Shown here: in pieces, positions 1-7,230 of the stretch | How positions within the stretch are numbered: the first letter of the stretch is position 1 | How the letters are laid out: the number at the start of each line of letters is the position of its first letter | Source of the DNA: JBBATK01 sp046297095 | GTDB lineage: Bacteria; Bacteroidota; Ignavibacteria; Kapaibacteriales; NICIL-2 | DNA length: 14,032 bases | Assembly (NCBI GenBank): GCA_046297095.1 | Contig: JBKCNS010000049.1 | Span: forward strand, 1 to 14,032 | Direction of reading: 5' to 3' | Notes under the pieces: generated by a model | What the model was told of the DNA's origin: nothing | The model's database searches: none | What the model saw: only the letters and a program-made list of their open reading frames with translations | Made by a program: the position numbers and the translations under genes

Positions 1-146
1 CCGTCCGAAGCTCCTTTCTTTATCTCTGTATAGATCGATGAGCTATCTCCGATCTTGATGGTATCACGCAGGACATTTGCGTCAGCATTTACATTTGCTG
101 TGTCTGCGCTGTTACCGGCGTTAAAGCTGATTTTGACTTGCTTCAT
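1..146 (-). CDS. Unrecognised protein, N-terminal 48 residues only (runs off left edge)
   Basis: The frame opens at the ATG whose complement lies at 144-146 and stays open to the window edge. It is preceded by a strong Shine-Dalgarno sequence, AGGAGG at 156-151, four bases from the ATG. An overlapping ATG at 150-148 is in another frame that stops within ten codons, so the start is well decided. The visible protein begins MKQVKISFNAGNSADTA and is rich in Ala, Asn and Asp, with no signal peptide and no membrane segment. I do not recognise the family. It is transcribed divergently from the sigma factor gene, so the 160-base gap must hold the promoters of both. Confidence 0.6.
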   Translation of the reverse strand, partial: MKQVKISFNAGNSADTANVNADANVLRDTIKIGDSSSIYTEIKKGASD

Positions 147-307
147 ACATCCTCCTAAAGGTGTTACGTATATGTTCAAAAAGTAATCGTGGTGATTGCG
201 TTTTGCCGTTTTGACACCGATACAATGCTAGGGTTGCATGTATTTTTTTCACTCACCCGAAGATGCAGATGCAACCTTTATGATACGCGGTGTCTAAGTT
301 TATACCT

Positions 308-859
308 ATGGAAGACGTCGCGGCACACATCATTGCACGAGCACAAGGTGGCGATCACGCTGCCTTCCGAACTATTGCACAGACGTATTCGCCGCGTCTG
401 CAGTCGGTGATTCGCCGCCTTATTCGCGACTACGAGACAGAGCAGGATATCTTACAGGACGTGTTGACCAAAGCCTATATTCAGCTGCCACGTTTTCGCG
501 GTGATTCCTCGCTGGGCACCTGGCTGCACAGAATTGCCTACACCACGAGCTTGAATCATTTGCGAAGTGTCCGACGCGCGCCGCAGCACGAGGTGATCAA
601 CGAAGAAGAGGTAGCAGTGTTTAGTGCGTCGATGTTCGACGAGATGGACGGAGAGTTGATACGATCGGTGCTGCAGTCGGAGCTGGAGAAGTTGTCTCCG
701 CTGTACGCTGTGGTAGTAGACTTATTTTACATCCAGGAATTACGCTACGAGGATATTGTTCGTGTAACCGGCATGCCCATGGGCACAGTAAAGGCCCGAC
801 TTAGCAGAGCGCGCAACATGCTTCGGGATGCCGTGCTCTCTAAACTTGGAGAGCAGTGA
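308..859 (+). CDS. ECF-type RNA polymerase sigma factor (sigma-70 family, regions 2 and 4)
   Basis: This is an extracytoplasmic-function sigma factor of about 183 residues that directs RNA polymerase to a specific promoter set, usually under envelope or stress control. Region 2 is clear: GDHAAFRTIAQTYSPRLQ, then the DYETEQDILQDVLTKAY segment that binds core polymerase and the -10 element, then GDSSLGTWLHRIAYTTSLNHLR. Region 4 follows a short acidic linker: LSPLYAVVVDLFYIQ, then the helix-turn-helix RYEDIVRVTGMPMGTVKARL. Region 3 is absent, as expected for ECF members. The start is uncertain. I prefer ATG at 308, which places the usual short lead before region 2; a GTG at 290 would add six residues. 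Neither has a visible ribosome binding site. The next gene downstream encodes a small membrane protein that could be its regulator, although 164 bases of repeats separate them. A TTGACA at 211-216 lies upstream but lacks a well-spaced -10 element. Confidence 0.93.
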   Translation: MEDVAAHIIARAQGGDHAAFRTIAQTYSPRLQSVIRRLIRDYETEQDILQDVLTKAYIQLPRFRGDSSLGTWLHRIAYTTSLNHLRSVRRAPQHEVINEEEVAVFSASMFDEMDGELIRSVLQSELEKLSPLYAVVVDLFYIQELRYEDIVRVTGMPMGTVKARLSRARNMLRDAVLSKLGEQ

Positions 860-874
860 AATTGTTGAAGGATT

Positions 875-997
875 GAACAGATTAGAAAACAGATTAGAAA
901 AGAGATTGGAAAAGAGAATAGAGATTGGAATAGAGAATAGAGATTGGAATAGAGAATAGAGATTGGAGATGAGAGAGATGAGAGAGATGAGAGAGTT
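875..997 (+). repeat. Nested purine-rich tandem repeats (12-, 19- and 9-bp units)
   Basis: Almost the whole gap between the sigma gene and the next gene is G/A with sparse T on the plus strand. Three repeat types run into each other. First come 12-bp units of the form AACAGATTAGAA (about 875-901). Next is the 19-bp unit GAGATTGGAATAGAGAATA at 921-939 and 940-958, with a one-base variant at 902-920 and a partial copy from 959. Last are three perfect 9-bp units GAGATGAGA at 966-992. Reading frames through the tract hit stops, so it is not coding. The three units share GAGAT, suggesting growth by slippage from one seed. Confidence 0.9.
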
Positions 998-1023
998 GAA
1001 AGAAGAATACAGTGGAGAAACTT

Positions 1024-1470
1024 ATGAATACGAGAAAAAACGAGTTGCTTCTAAAATTGATCAACGGAGACGCACTGCCTTCCGAGATGCAGGAACTGCG
1101 AGCACACTTCTCTGATGAGCAGATTGCCGACATTCTGCGAGCCGAAGATATGTTGCGATCACAATTGCAGGTGATGGCACAATCACAAATGCAGCCGCTG
1201 CCGGAATTGCATCTGCCACAACGCCGAGCGGCGCTACCGAGAATTCTGGCATATACTCCATGGGCCGGCGTAGCAACCGTTGTACTTGGCCTCGGTTTGG
1301 TCTATGAGCGTTTGCAATCGCTCGCACATGCTCAGATTGACAGCACAAGCCTGGCAAGTTCCAACGCCCTTTCTGCTGCACATGATGCATTCTTCAGTTC
1401 GCCCATTGTAGGATCGGCGCTGCTGTGCCTTGCGCTTGCCGGTATGTTTAAACTTGTAACGCGCGATTAA
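1024..1470 (+). CDS. Small two-helix membrane protein, possible anti-sigma partner
   Basis: This is a protein of about 148 residues that I cannot assign to a named family. The N-terminal 65 residues are soluble and helical, with a segment (ELLLKLINGDALPSEMQEL) reminiscent of the start of anti-sigma factors. It has no HxxxCxxC zinc motif. A hydrophobic stretch near residues 75-95 (WAGVATVVLGLGLVY) and another near the C-terminus (IVGSALLCLALAGMF) look like two membrane helices. ATG at 1024 is preferred because GGAG at 1014-1017 sits seven bases upstream; the GTG at 1012 would overlap that site. Position downstream of an ECF sigma gene on the same strand suggests it holds or tunes that sigma factor at the membrane. 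This is an inference from context, not from a recognised domain. Confidence 0.7.
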   Translation: MNTRKNELLLKLINGDALPSEMQELRAHFSDEQIADILRAEDMLRSQLQVMAQSQMQPLPELHLPQRRAALPRILAYTPWAGVATVVLGLGLVYERLQSLAHAQIDSTSLASSNALSAAHDAFFSSPIVGSALLCLALAGMFKLVTRD

Positions 1471-1508
1471 GTGTGTTTCTGCTCTGCTTCGCTGTGCCCG
1501 TGCACACC

Positions 1509-2771
1509 TCATCTCATCACGGTTCTCGAGCGGTTGATTTTTCCGTTTGTATACACTTCGATCAAGCATCCGTTTGCGTTAAGATCTTCAATGCGTCTGC
1601 CGAGCAGATCATAGGTGGCAAGAAGCGTCCACGTTCCATCATCAAATTGCTCGCTATCCACGGAAGCGGGTGTGTCGAATATGCTGCGAATGGTTTGTTT
1701 GATTTTGATATAACTCGGATACATGCGCGTCAGGTCTGACTTCACTGCCAGTACAGCACAATAGTTTCTCTCAAAATCAACCCAGGGACTAAAGCCGAAC
1801 TTTCCTTGAGAAGCGCACTCGCGAAGTTCACCGGTGGCATTATCAACGCGTTCGCGCCACACACCAATCCCATAGCGGGTTTCGCGAGCTCCGGGAACTA
1901 TATCGTCGTATTGCATGTACGGTGAAAATGTAATCTTCGCGCCGCGAGTTTGATCGGCCAACATGGAGTCTATAGCCGCTGCGGAAATCACTTGCTTATC
2001 CTCGAACATTCCTCTGCCGAGCACCATGCGGGTGAGCAACAAATACTCCTCTGCGTTGGACCATACGCCACCGTCTATACGAGGGTTATCCGTGTAATAG
2101 ATAGGCGGCAAATCCCAGCCTGTCCGCTTCAGCCCAAGCGGCTCCGCCACATTTCGTGCAAACAAGGTATCCCAGCAGGAGCCGGAGGGAATGTTCAATC
2201 CCGATGCAATTTCGGCCAAGCGTCCGCCCACTTGCATGCCGTCGGACCCATAGCTCAATACCTGTCCGGGTTTTGCCGGCATCGTGCCTGCCATTATTTC
2301 TGCAACACAGTCGGACAATTTGAGTTTAGAGTTCAGATCTTCTACACAATCCGAAGGCCCGGTCAGATTGCCCTGAAACCCGGCGGTAAATGAGAACAAC
2401 TGACGAATGGTTGCGGAGCGCGCACTTCCTGTAGATCCGGGCAGATACTGTGCAATGGAATCATCCAGTCGTAATTGTCCTTTATCGAGCATGGCCGTGA
2501 TAACCGATCCGGCCATCCACTTCGATGCAGACGCAACCGGCATGATTCGAGTCCTGCTCATATTTTTTCCGGGAAGCGCAAGTGATTTCTCGTACACCAG
2601 CTTGCCGTCTTTCCAAATCAGCAAACACAATCCACCAAAGTCGTCGGCAGTGGTTCCGCCTATGGACGACAGCGAGTCTTGCAACACCTTGTCCAGTGGA
2701 GTGAAGTCGTAGGGTTGGGCTGTGGCAACGGCCGCGAGAATGCAGAAAAGAAAAATTCGCAGTGATTTCAT
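1509..2771 (-). CDS. Secreted beta-lactamase-fold serine hydrolase with degenerate type IX sorting tail
   Basis: This 420-residue protein belongs to the serine beta-lactamase / DD-peptidase / esterase superfamily (class C-like). Residues 1-18 form a signal peptide (MKSLRIFLFCILAAVATA). The nucleophile motif S-x-x-K is at Ser81-Ala-Ser-Lys84. The second motif, usually Y-x-N, reads Tyr174-Gly-Ser. The third, usually H/K-x-G, appears as Ser-Gln-Gly in CASQGKFGFSPWVD near residue 320. These changes fit an esterase or peptidase rather than a true beta-lactamase. From about residue 375 the chain has a short tail (ATYDLLGRRIEDL, then a CLIEVYTNGK strand) that resembles the last strands of the type IX secretion C-terminal sorting domain, without the usual PNP start. 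It would act in the periplasm or outside the cell. It converges on the small membrane protein gene with 38 bases between stops. No strong ribosome binding site is seen. Confidence 0.88.
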   Translation of the reverse strand: MKSLRIFLFCILAAVATAQPYDFTPLDKVLQDSLSSIGGTTADDFGGLCLLIWKDGKLVYEKSLALPGKNMSRTRIMPVASASKWMAGSVITAMLDKGQLRLDDSIAQYLPGSTGSARSATIRQLFSFTAGFQGNLTGPSDCVEDLNSKLKLSDCVAEIMAGTMPAKPGQVLSYGSDGMQVGGRLAEIASGLNIPSGSCWDTLFARNVAEPLGLKRTGWDLPPIYYTDNPRIDGGVWSNAEEYLLLTRMVLGRGMFEDKQVISAAAIDSMLADQTRGAKITFSPYMQYDDIVPGARETRYGIGVWRERVDNATGELRECASQGKFGFSPWVDFERNYCAVLAVKSDLTRMYPSYIKIKQTIRSIFDTPASVDSEQFDDGTWTLLATYDLLGRRIEDLNANGCLIEVYTNGKINRSRTVMR

Positions 2772-2933
2772 GAACGTGCTTTCTGAAGTGAAGGAACGAA
2801 ACTACGTGGAATAATTGAGAGGTAGACTACTACCCGAATTATTGAGTTTAACGCTCAGCCCGCATAAAGCATGAGGACGCTCTAAAGTTTTTTCCTGATT
2901 TTGCCCGTCGATATTGACTTCACTCGAGTATTC

Positions 2934-3836
2934 ATGCGATCGTTCATCAAGAAACTCCCCGGCTCCAGACGAGCATACAACGCGTTGTTGCGATTCAAAG
3001 GACGCCATGATAGCAGGCAAGATGCGCAGCACCAGCAAGTGCAGCAGATACTCATGCAGCAATACCGAGATAATGCGCGCAACGGTATTCGCTCGCACCG
3101 GAACATTGCCGATGCCGGATTTCGCTGTTACTCACAATCTGACGAAGACGGGATCATTCTGTATATACTTTCTTGCATTGGAATGACCACACGCCGAGTG
3201 GTAGAACTATGCTGTGGTAATGGACAAGAATGCATGGCCACGAACCTGATATTGCATCACGGGTATGAGTCGTTTTTGTTCGACGGCAACAAGGACAATA
3301 TCGACTCGGCTCGCTTGTACTTTGCAAAGCGCAAAGAAACATTCTCTGTGGCACCGCATCTAAGCTCGGCATGGATCACGCGAGAGAATGTAAACGACCT
3401 TCTTGCGAACGCAGGCGCTACAGGCGAAGTGGATTTGCTTTCCCTTGACATGGATGGAAACGACTATTACATCTGGGAAGCGATCTCGGTGTTGAACCCC
3501 AGGCTATGCGTTTTTGAAACGCACAATATCATTCCGGGCGATAAGAGCCTGACTATTCCCTACCACCCCGCATTCAGTTGTTGGGATAAGCCCGGTGCCG
3601 AGAAGGATTTCAGATCGGTATCGCTTGCCGCTATGAAAAAACTCTCGGAGGCTAAAGGTTATAGAATGATTGGCGCACACCGCATGGGATTCAACGTGTT
3701 TTTCCTGCGCAACGACATAGCACAGGAACTGTTTCCTGCCGTAAGCATCCACGATGTGCACGATAATCCTTTTACGCGCCATGCTCAAGCCACGCGCTGG
3801 CCGGCCGTAGAGCACATGCCGTGGGTGGAAGTGTAA
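2934..3836 (+). CDS. FkbM-like SAM-dependent methyltransferase
   Basis: The product has about 301 residues and a Rossmann-type methyltransferase core. The segment YSQSDEDGIILYILSCIG leads into the SAM-binding loop VVELCCGNGQECMATNLIL. The acidic strand end follows (SFLFDGNKDNI), then LLSLDMDGNDYYIWEAI and a later FETHNIIPGDKS. The C-terminal part, KKLSEAKGYRMIGAHRMGFNVFFLRND, matches what I know of FkbM-like proteins found among surface polysaccharide genes. The acceptor cannot be told from sequence. ATG at 2934 gives a basic N-terminus (MRSFIKKLPGSRRAYN); a TTG at 2901 would add eleven residues and is less likely. The gene stands alone between a divergent hydrolase gene and a convergent tRNA gene. 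The SAM loop is unusual in carrying two cysteines where most relatives have small residues. Confidence 0.82.
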   Translation: MRSFIKKLPGSRRAYNALLRFKGRHDSRQDAQHQQVQQILMQQYRDNARNGIRSHRNIADAGFRCYSQSDEDGIILYILSCIGMTTRRVVELCCGNGQECMATNLILHHGYESFLFDGNKDNIDSARLYFAKRKETFSVAPHLSSAWITRENVNDLLANAGATGEVDLLSLDMDGNDYYIWEAISVLNPRLCVFETHNIIPGDKSLTIPYHPAFSCWDKPGAEKDFRSVSLAAMKKLSEAKGYRMIGAHRMGFNVFFLRNDIAQELFPAVSIHDVHDNPFTRHAQATRWPAVEHMPWVEV

Positions 3837-3873
3837 GATGAGCTGCGATAGCTGCGGAGCCATGCTCATATCC

Positions 3874-3910
3874 AAAAAAAAACCCTTGAACTTCTTGAGA
3901 AGAACAAGGG
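3874..3910 (-). terminator. Intrinsic terminator of the tRNA-Lys transcript
   Basis: Read on the minus strand, CCCTTG and CAAGGG pair, then CTTC and GAAG pair above a two-base internal mismatch, with loop TCAA. The stem is followed directly by nine T. It starts 14 bases after the tRNA 3' end. There is no T run on the plus strand, so it does not serve the methyltransferase gene. Confidence 0.88.
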
Positions 3911-3923
3911 TGGAATTGCGATG

Positions 3924-3997
3924 TGCTTCCGCAGGGACTCGAACCCTGGACCCGCTGATTAAGAGTCAGCTGCTCTAGCCAGCTGAGCTACGGAAGC
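3924..3997 (-). tRNA. tRNA-Lys, anticodon CTT
   Basis: The 74-base cloverleaf folds without mismatches. The acceptor stem is GCTTCCG with CGGAAGC; the D arm is GCTC/GAGC with loop AGCTGGCTA; the anticodon stem is GCTGA/TCAGC with loop CTCTTAA; the variable loop has 5 bases; the T arm is CAGGG/CCCTG with loop TTCGAGT. The discriminator base is A. The anticodon CTT lies at 3963-3961 and reads AAG lysine codons. The 3' CCA is not encoded (the bases after the discriminator are CAC), so it must be added after transcription. A hairpin terminator follows and a promoter-like motif lies just upstream, so it looks like a single-gene unit. Confidence 0.97.
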
Positions 3998-4000
3998 GGG

Positions 4001-4008
4001 CAAAAATA
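4001..4008 (-). promoter_or_regulatory. Candidate TAnnTTTG promoter element for tRNA-Lys
   Basis: The minus strand reads TATTTTTG ending three bases before the tRNA 5' end. This matches the Bacteroidota -7 consensus TAnnTTTG. The nearest upstream TTG lies 12 bases away, shorter than the usual spacing to the -33 element, and the motif is very close to the mature tRNA. Support is therefore weak. Confidence 0.3.
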
Positions 4009-4079
4009 CACGTTGTCCGTCAAATACAGCCTGTCTTTTTTCCCCAATGCTACGAGTGCCCGCGAGTCGCCATTTTTGC

Positions 4080-4169
4080 ATGAACAAACACAACAAGAGT
4101 ATCCGGAAGTTTCTCTTCCTGATGCGCAGTGGCTCTTCGCTGCATATTGAACATCGATTTCACATGTAA
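4080..4169 (+). CDS. Possible 29-codon leader ORF upstream of lpxB
   Basis: A short frame runs from ATG at 4080 to TAA at 4167-4169 and ends 23 bases before the lpxB start. Its product would be basic (MNKHNKSIRKFLFLMRSGSS, then more His and Arg). There is no clear ribosome binding site and no recognised family. It could be a translated leader or a chance frame; chance is more likely. Confidence 0.15.
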   Translation: MNKHNKSIRKFLFLMRSGSSLHIEHRFHM

Positions 4170-4192
4170 GAATACCGGCACTCCCCTATCAC

Positions 4193-5323
4193 ATGCGTCC
4201 ACTACGAGTATTTATCATAGCCGGTGAGTCCAGCGGAGACCTCCACGCTTCGCGTTTAATGCGCGAGATTCGGTTGATGCACCCACAGGTGGAGTTCACG
4301 GGCATTGGTGGCAGCGCCATGACGGCAGAAGGTTTGCACTCTCTGGTTCCTTTGAGCGAACTGAATGTAGTTGGGTTTGCGGAAATAGCTCGCAACTATC
4401 CTCGCCTTCGGCGAATACTGACTTCTACGTGCACTTCTCTGCTAAGCCTGAAACCGGATGTGGTGATACCTGTAGATTTTCCCGGCTTCAATACTCGGGT
4501 CAGTGCATTTGCCAAAGAGCATTCCATTCCCGTGATGTGGTATATAGCTCCGCAGCTCTGGGCTTGGGGAAAGAATCGTGCGGCCTCGTTTGCCCGCAGT
4601 ATTGATGAGCTTTTGGTTGTGTTGCCATTTGAAGAAGAGTTCTTTCAGCAGTTTGGTATCGTCACGCATTTTGTTGGGCATCCTCTGCTCGATGATCCGC
4701 ACTTTACAGAGCCGCCGCCGGATTTGGCAAGTCGTGATCACTTGGTAGCTTTTCTGCCGGGTAGCCGCAAGCAAGAGATAAGCAGGCACATGCCACTACT
4801 TCGCGAAGTGGCGTTGGTACTGCGCCAACAGGATGCCTCGCTACGCTTCGGATTGGCACGCTCCAGGTCTATAGATCCGGCGCTTCTGCAGCACTACAAC
4901 AGCGACAACCTGTTCACGATCTATGATGATGCACGAGCATTGATGAAGTTTGCGAAGGTGGGCTGTATCAAAACCGGTACTTCAACTCTGGAAGCAGCCC
5001 TGTGCGGATTGCCAATGTGCAGCATCTACAAAACATCTGAGTTTACCTACAGGCTGGGGCGGCTGCTTGTTAAAGTTCCGTCTATAGCACTGCCGAATAT
5101 CTTGGCCAACAAACCCATTGTGCGGGAGTTCATTCAGCAAGAGGCCACTGCGAAAACCATCGGCAATGAATTGATGCGCCTGCTCCACGATGCGCAGGCT
5201 GCCGCCACAATGACGAACGAATTTGCAGAGTTGCGATCCCGCCTTGGCAAGAGTGGCGCTTCGCGGCGTGCAGCAGAACACATACTGCGCTATGCTTTGC
5301 AGAATATTGCAGCGAATCCGTAG
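4193..5323 (+). CDS. lpxB: Lipid-A-disaccharide synthase LpxB
   Basis: LpxB (GT19 family) joins UDP-2,3-diacylglucosamine to lipid X on the inner face of the inner membrane, giving the lipid A disaccharide. The 376-residue length is normal. The hallmark N-terminus FIIAGESSGDLHA is at residues 7-19, followed by FTGIGGSAM and LNVVGFAEI. The middle has DFPGFN, YIAPQLWAWG, LPFEEEFFQ and FVGHPLLDD. The C-terminal half has the sugar-nucleotide part with LPGSRKQEI and KTGTSTLEAALCGLPM. The ATG start gives the canonical N-terminus, although no good Shine-Dalgarno sequence precedes it. The next gene, another lipid A enzyme, starts five bases after the stop, so the two are probably co-transcribed. The other lpx genes are not in the window. 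Confidence 0.97.
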   Translation: MRPLRVFIIAGESSGDLHASRLMREIRLMHPQVEFTGIGGSAMTAEGLHSLVPLSELNVVGFAEIARNYPRLRRILTSTCTSLLSLKPDVVIPVDFPGFNTRVSAFAKEHSIPVMWYIAPQLWAWGKNRAASFARSIDELLVVLPFEEEFFQQFGIVTHFVGHPLLDDPHFTEPPPDLASRDHLVAFLPGSRKQEISRHMPLLREVALVLRQQDASLRFGLARSRSIDPALLQHYNSDNLFTIYDDARALMKFAKVGCIKTGTSTLEAALCGLPMCSIYKTSEFTYRLGRLLVKVPSIALPNILANKPIVREFIQQEATAKTIGNELMRLLHDAQAAATMTNEFAELRSRLGKSGASRRAAEHILRYALQNIAANP

Positions 5324-5328
5324 TTCAC

Positions 5329-5895
5329 ATGAAAGCCCGAGTATTCTCCATATTGTTTCGCATGCTTGCTTCTACGTGGCGATATCGCGTGGAGGGAGCA
5401 GTCCCGCAAGGCCCATGTGTGCTTGGGTTCTGGCATTCGTCCATGACCGCTGTATGGAAGTACTTCGCGCACACTCGCTCTGTAGGAGTGACCAGTAAGA
5501 GTAAAGACGGAGACCTTCTTGCCCGGTTGCTTCGCGATTGGAACTATGAAGTTATTCGCGGGTCGTCATCGAGTGGTGGCACGGAAACACTGGAGAGTAT
5601 GATCGACTGTGCGCGCACTCGCCGGGTGCTGCTCACACCGGACGGACCACGCGGACCCATTCATGTAGCTAAGCCGGGTGCCGTAGTAGCTGCGCACCGA
5701 GCGGGAGTTCCCCTTGTGTTCTGCAGTGTGCGTATTTCCGGCGCTTATATATTTCAAAAAAGCTGGGATCAGTTTTCCCTGCCTTTGCCATTCTCAAGAA
5801 TCACTCTGCACTTCCATACACCCATGGTTTTTCCCCCGGAATCGTCCAGGGAAGATCTTGATCATGCGCTGCAAGAGGTGAGTATGCTGCGCTAA
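5329..5895 (+). CDS. DUF374 lysophospholipid acyltransferase-like protein (LpxJ-type lipid A acyltransferase)
   Basis: The 188-residue protein matches the DUF374 branch of the LPLAT superfamily. The catalytic-type motif is GFWHSSMT around residue 34, in place of the HxxxxD of classical LpxL/LpxM. The diagnostic second block is LLTPDGPRGP around residue 102, preceded by IRGSSSSGGTETL and followed by KPGAVVAAHRAGVPLVF. DUF374 proteins from epsilonproteobacteria (LpxJ) are known to add secondary acyl chains to lipid A. The placement five bases after lpxB strongly supports the same role here. The start (ATG 5329) has no ribosome binding site, which suggests translational coupling to lpxB. The N-terminal helix (FSILFRMLAS) may anchor it to the membrane. 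The exact acyl chain and position cannot be read from sequence. Confidence 0.88.
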   Translation: MKARVFSILFRMLASTWRYRVEGAVPQGPCVLGFWHSSMTAVWKYFAHTRSVGVTSKSKDGDLLARLLRDWNYEVIRGSSSSGGTETLESMIDCARTRRVLLTPDGPRGPIHVAKPGAVVAAHRAGVPLVFCSVRISGAYIFQKSWDQFSLPLPFSRITLHFHTPMVFPPESSREDLDHALQEVSMLR

Positions 5896-5988
5896 TTGCG
5901 CTGCTCTACCTAAGCACACCTAGCTACAGATCAAAGAGGATGAGGAAGATTCAGGCCGATCAGCAGCTTTAGAACTTTGCTGTGAGCA

Positions 5989-7230
5989 TCATGCGGATGC
6001 GGCTGCACGTTGATGGTGCTCAATTCTTCGCAACGACAATAGAGCCAAAGGAATCAAAAAGGGATAGGCTATCCACACAAAGCGGCCATCGGTGTAGGCA
6101 GACGCAAATGAGAAAACCCAAATTCCCGCACACGCCAAAACGCTTAGCGCCGACGCTTGTACAAAAACCGACCAGTCTTTGAACTGCACACGAACACAGT
6201 AGAGAACGGCTAACACGCCGGGTACTCCAAAGGCCAGTATGGAACTGATGTACGCGCGCGGACGCTCAAGGTTCGAAATTGTATCCTTGATTGAGGGAAC
6301 CCAAGGATGGCTTGTGGGACTATGGACGAGCATTCGTATTGCAACGGACCCGGCTGCAAACACCGCGATCATGAAAATGCTCTTCCATACTGCCCTCTCA
6401 CGGCGTTCAAGCAACTCCATGGAGATACACAATACGATGGCAACCACAGTAGTTTCCTTGGCAAAAGGTGCAAAGAATATTGCACCCCACAGTAGCAGAG
6501 GTTTTCCGGCTGCGTGGGCCGCACAGATCAGCAGAGTCAATGCCAGGCCACCTGAATCTATTCTTCCCGTTGCACCATAATAAAACACAGGGAAGCTCAC
6601 GGCGAACATTGCCATTCCAATCAGTCTCTCGTGGCGAGCCATTCCTTGATGGAGCAACAGCATATCCATAAGTAATACACAAATCACGAGTACCGCCAGG
6701 TTCACGAGATCGAGAGCAGTTAGAACCGGAGCGGGAACAAACGATGCCAGATATGGGATTGCAACTCTGTACGCAAATGGCGCTTCCGGAGTTTGAAGCG
6801 GCGTCTCTCCACGAAATCTCTGTACCATCGAGGTATACTGCCGAACATCCGGTGAGGAGGCCATAATTGCAGCGCCGGAGGAATCACGAACAATCTCGTC
6901 GAGTGTGGCTACGGCAATTCCGGTATCGTTCATATCAAATCGCGGCAAGGCAACCAGGACAACAACGGCACATAGTGCAATCTTCGTTACATAAAATGTC
7001 TTCGTCGATTCGGCAAGAGCTCGAACCACGGAAAGAAGATATGTTATCAGTGTAGCAAACACTATGATCGATCTCGATAAGGTCCTAGCGTGAATAGTAG
7101 TGGCAACGCAGGCCACTTCGTCCCCTATTGCATCGTGCAAAATACCGTGGAACTTTGAAGCAGCATTACAGATCAAGGTTGAAACCTTGCTCTGCGTAAT
7201 ATTGCAAGCAATCCTCATGACAGTCCACAT
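5989..7230 (-). CDS. Polytopic inner-membrane protein, possibly GT-C-like glycosyltransferase
   Basis: The frame encodes up to 413 residues with about ten hydrophobic helices from residue 52 on. A soluble loop between helices 2 and 3 holds TPEAPFAYRVAIPYL. Later loops hold YGATGRIDSGG and FFAPFAKETTVV. This layout, with a large early loop and charged residues in loops, resembles the broad GT-C membrane glycosyltransferase group, but I see no motif that fixes a family. The start is doubtful. The ATG at 7230 lies only 15 bases from the divergent GT2 start, and the first 50 residues are cysteine-rich and unlike a membrane-protein lead. A GTG at 7116 (residue 39), preceded by AGGGGA, is an attractive alternative and would leave a normal 129-base promoter region. 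It ends convergent to the lipid A acyltransferase gene. Confidence 0.72.
   Translation of the reverse strand: MWTVMRIACNITQSKVSTLICNAASKFHGILHDAIGDEVACVATTIHARTLSRSIIVFATLITYLLSVVRALAESTKTFYVTKIALCAVVVLVALPRFDMNDTGIAVATLDEIVRDSSGAAIMASSPDVRQYTSMVQRFRGETPLQTPEAPFAYRVAIPYLASFVPAPVLTALDLVNLAVLVICVLLMDMLLLHQGMARHERLIGMAMFAVSFPVFYYGATGRIDSGGLALTLLICAAHAAGKPLLLWGAIFFAPFAKETTVVAIVLCISMELLERRERAVWKSIFMIAVFAAGSVAIRMLVHSPTSHPWVPSIKDTISNLERPRAYISSILAFGVPGVLAVLYCVRVQFKDWSVFVQASALSVLACAGIWVFSFASAYTDGRFVWIAYPFLIPLALLSLRRIEHHQRAAASA

Noticed and set aside
894..1133. Minus-strand ORF with Ser/Leu/Phe repeats across the purine tract
   Set aside because: It is only the complement of the tandem repeats overlapping the start of the small membrane protein gene.
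3838..3869. Hairpin ATGAGC/GCTCAT after the methyltransferase stop as a plus-strand terminator
   Set aside because: It is a six-base stem with a 20-base loop and is followed by A rather than T on the plus strand.
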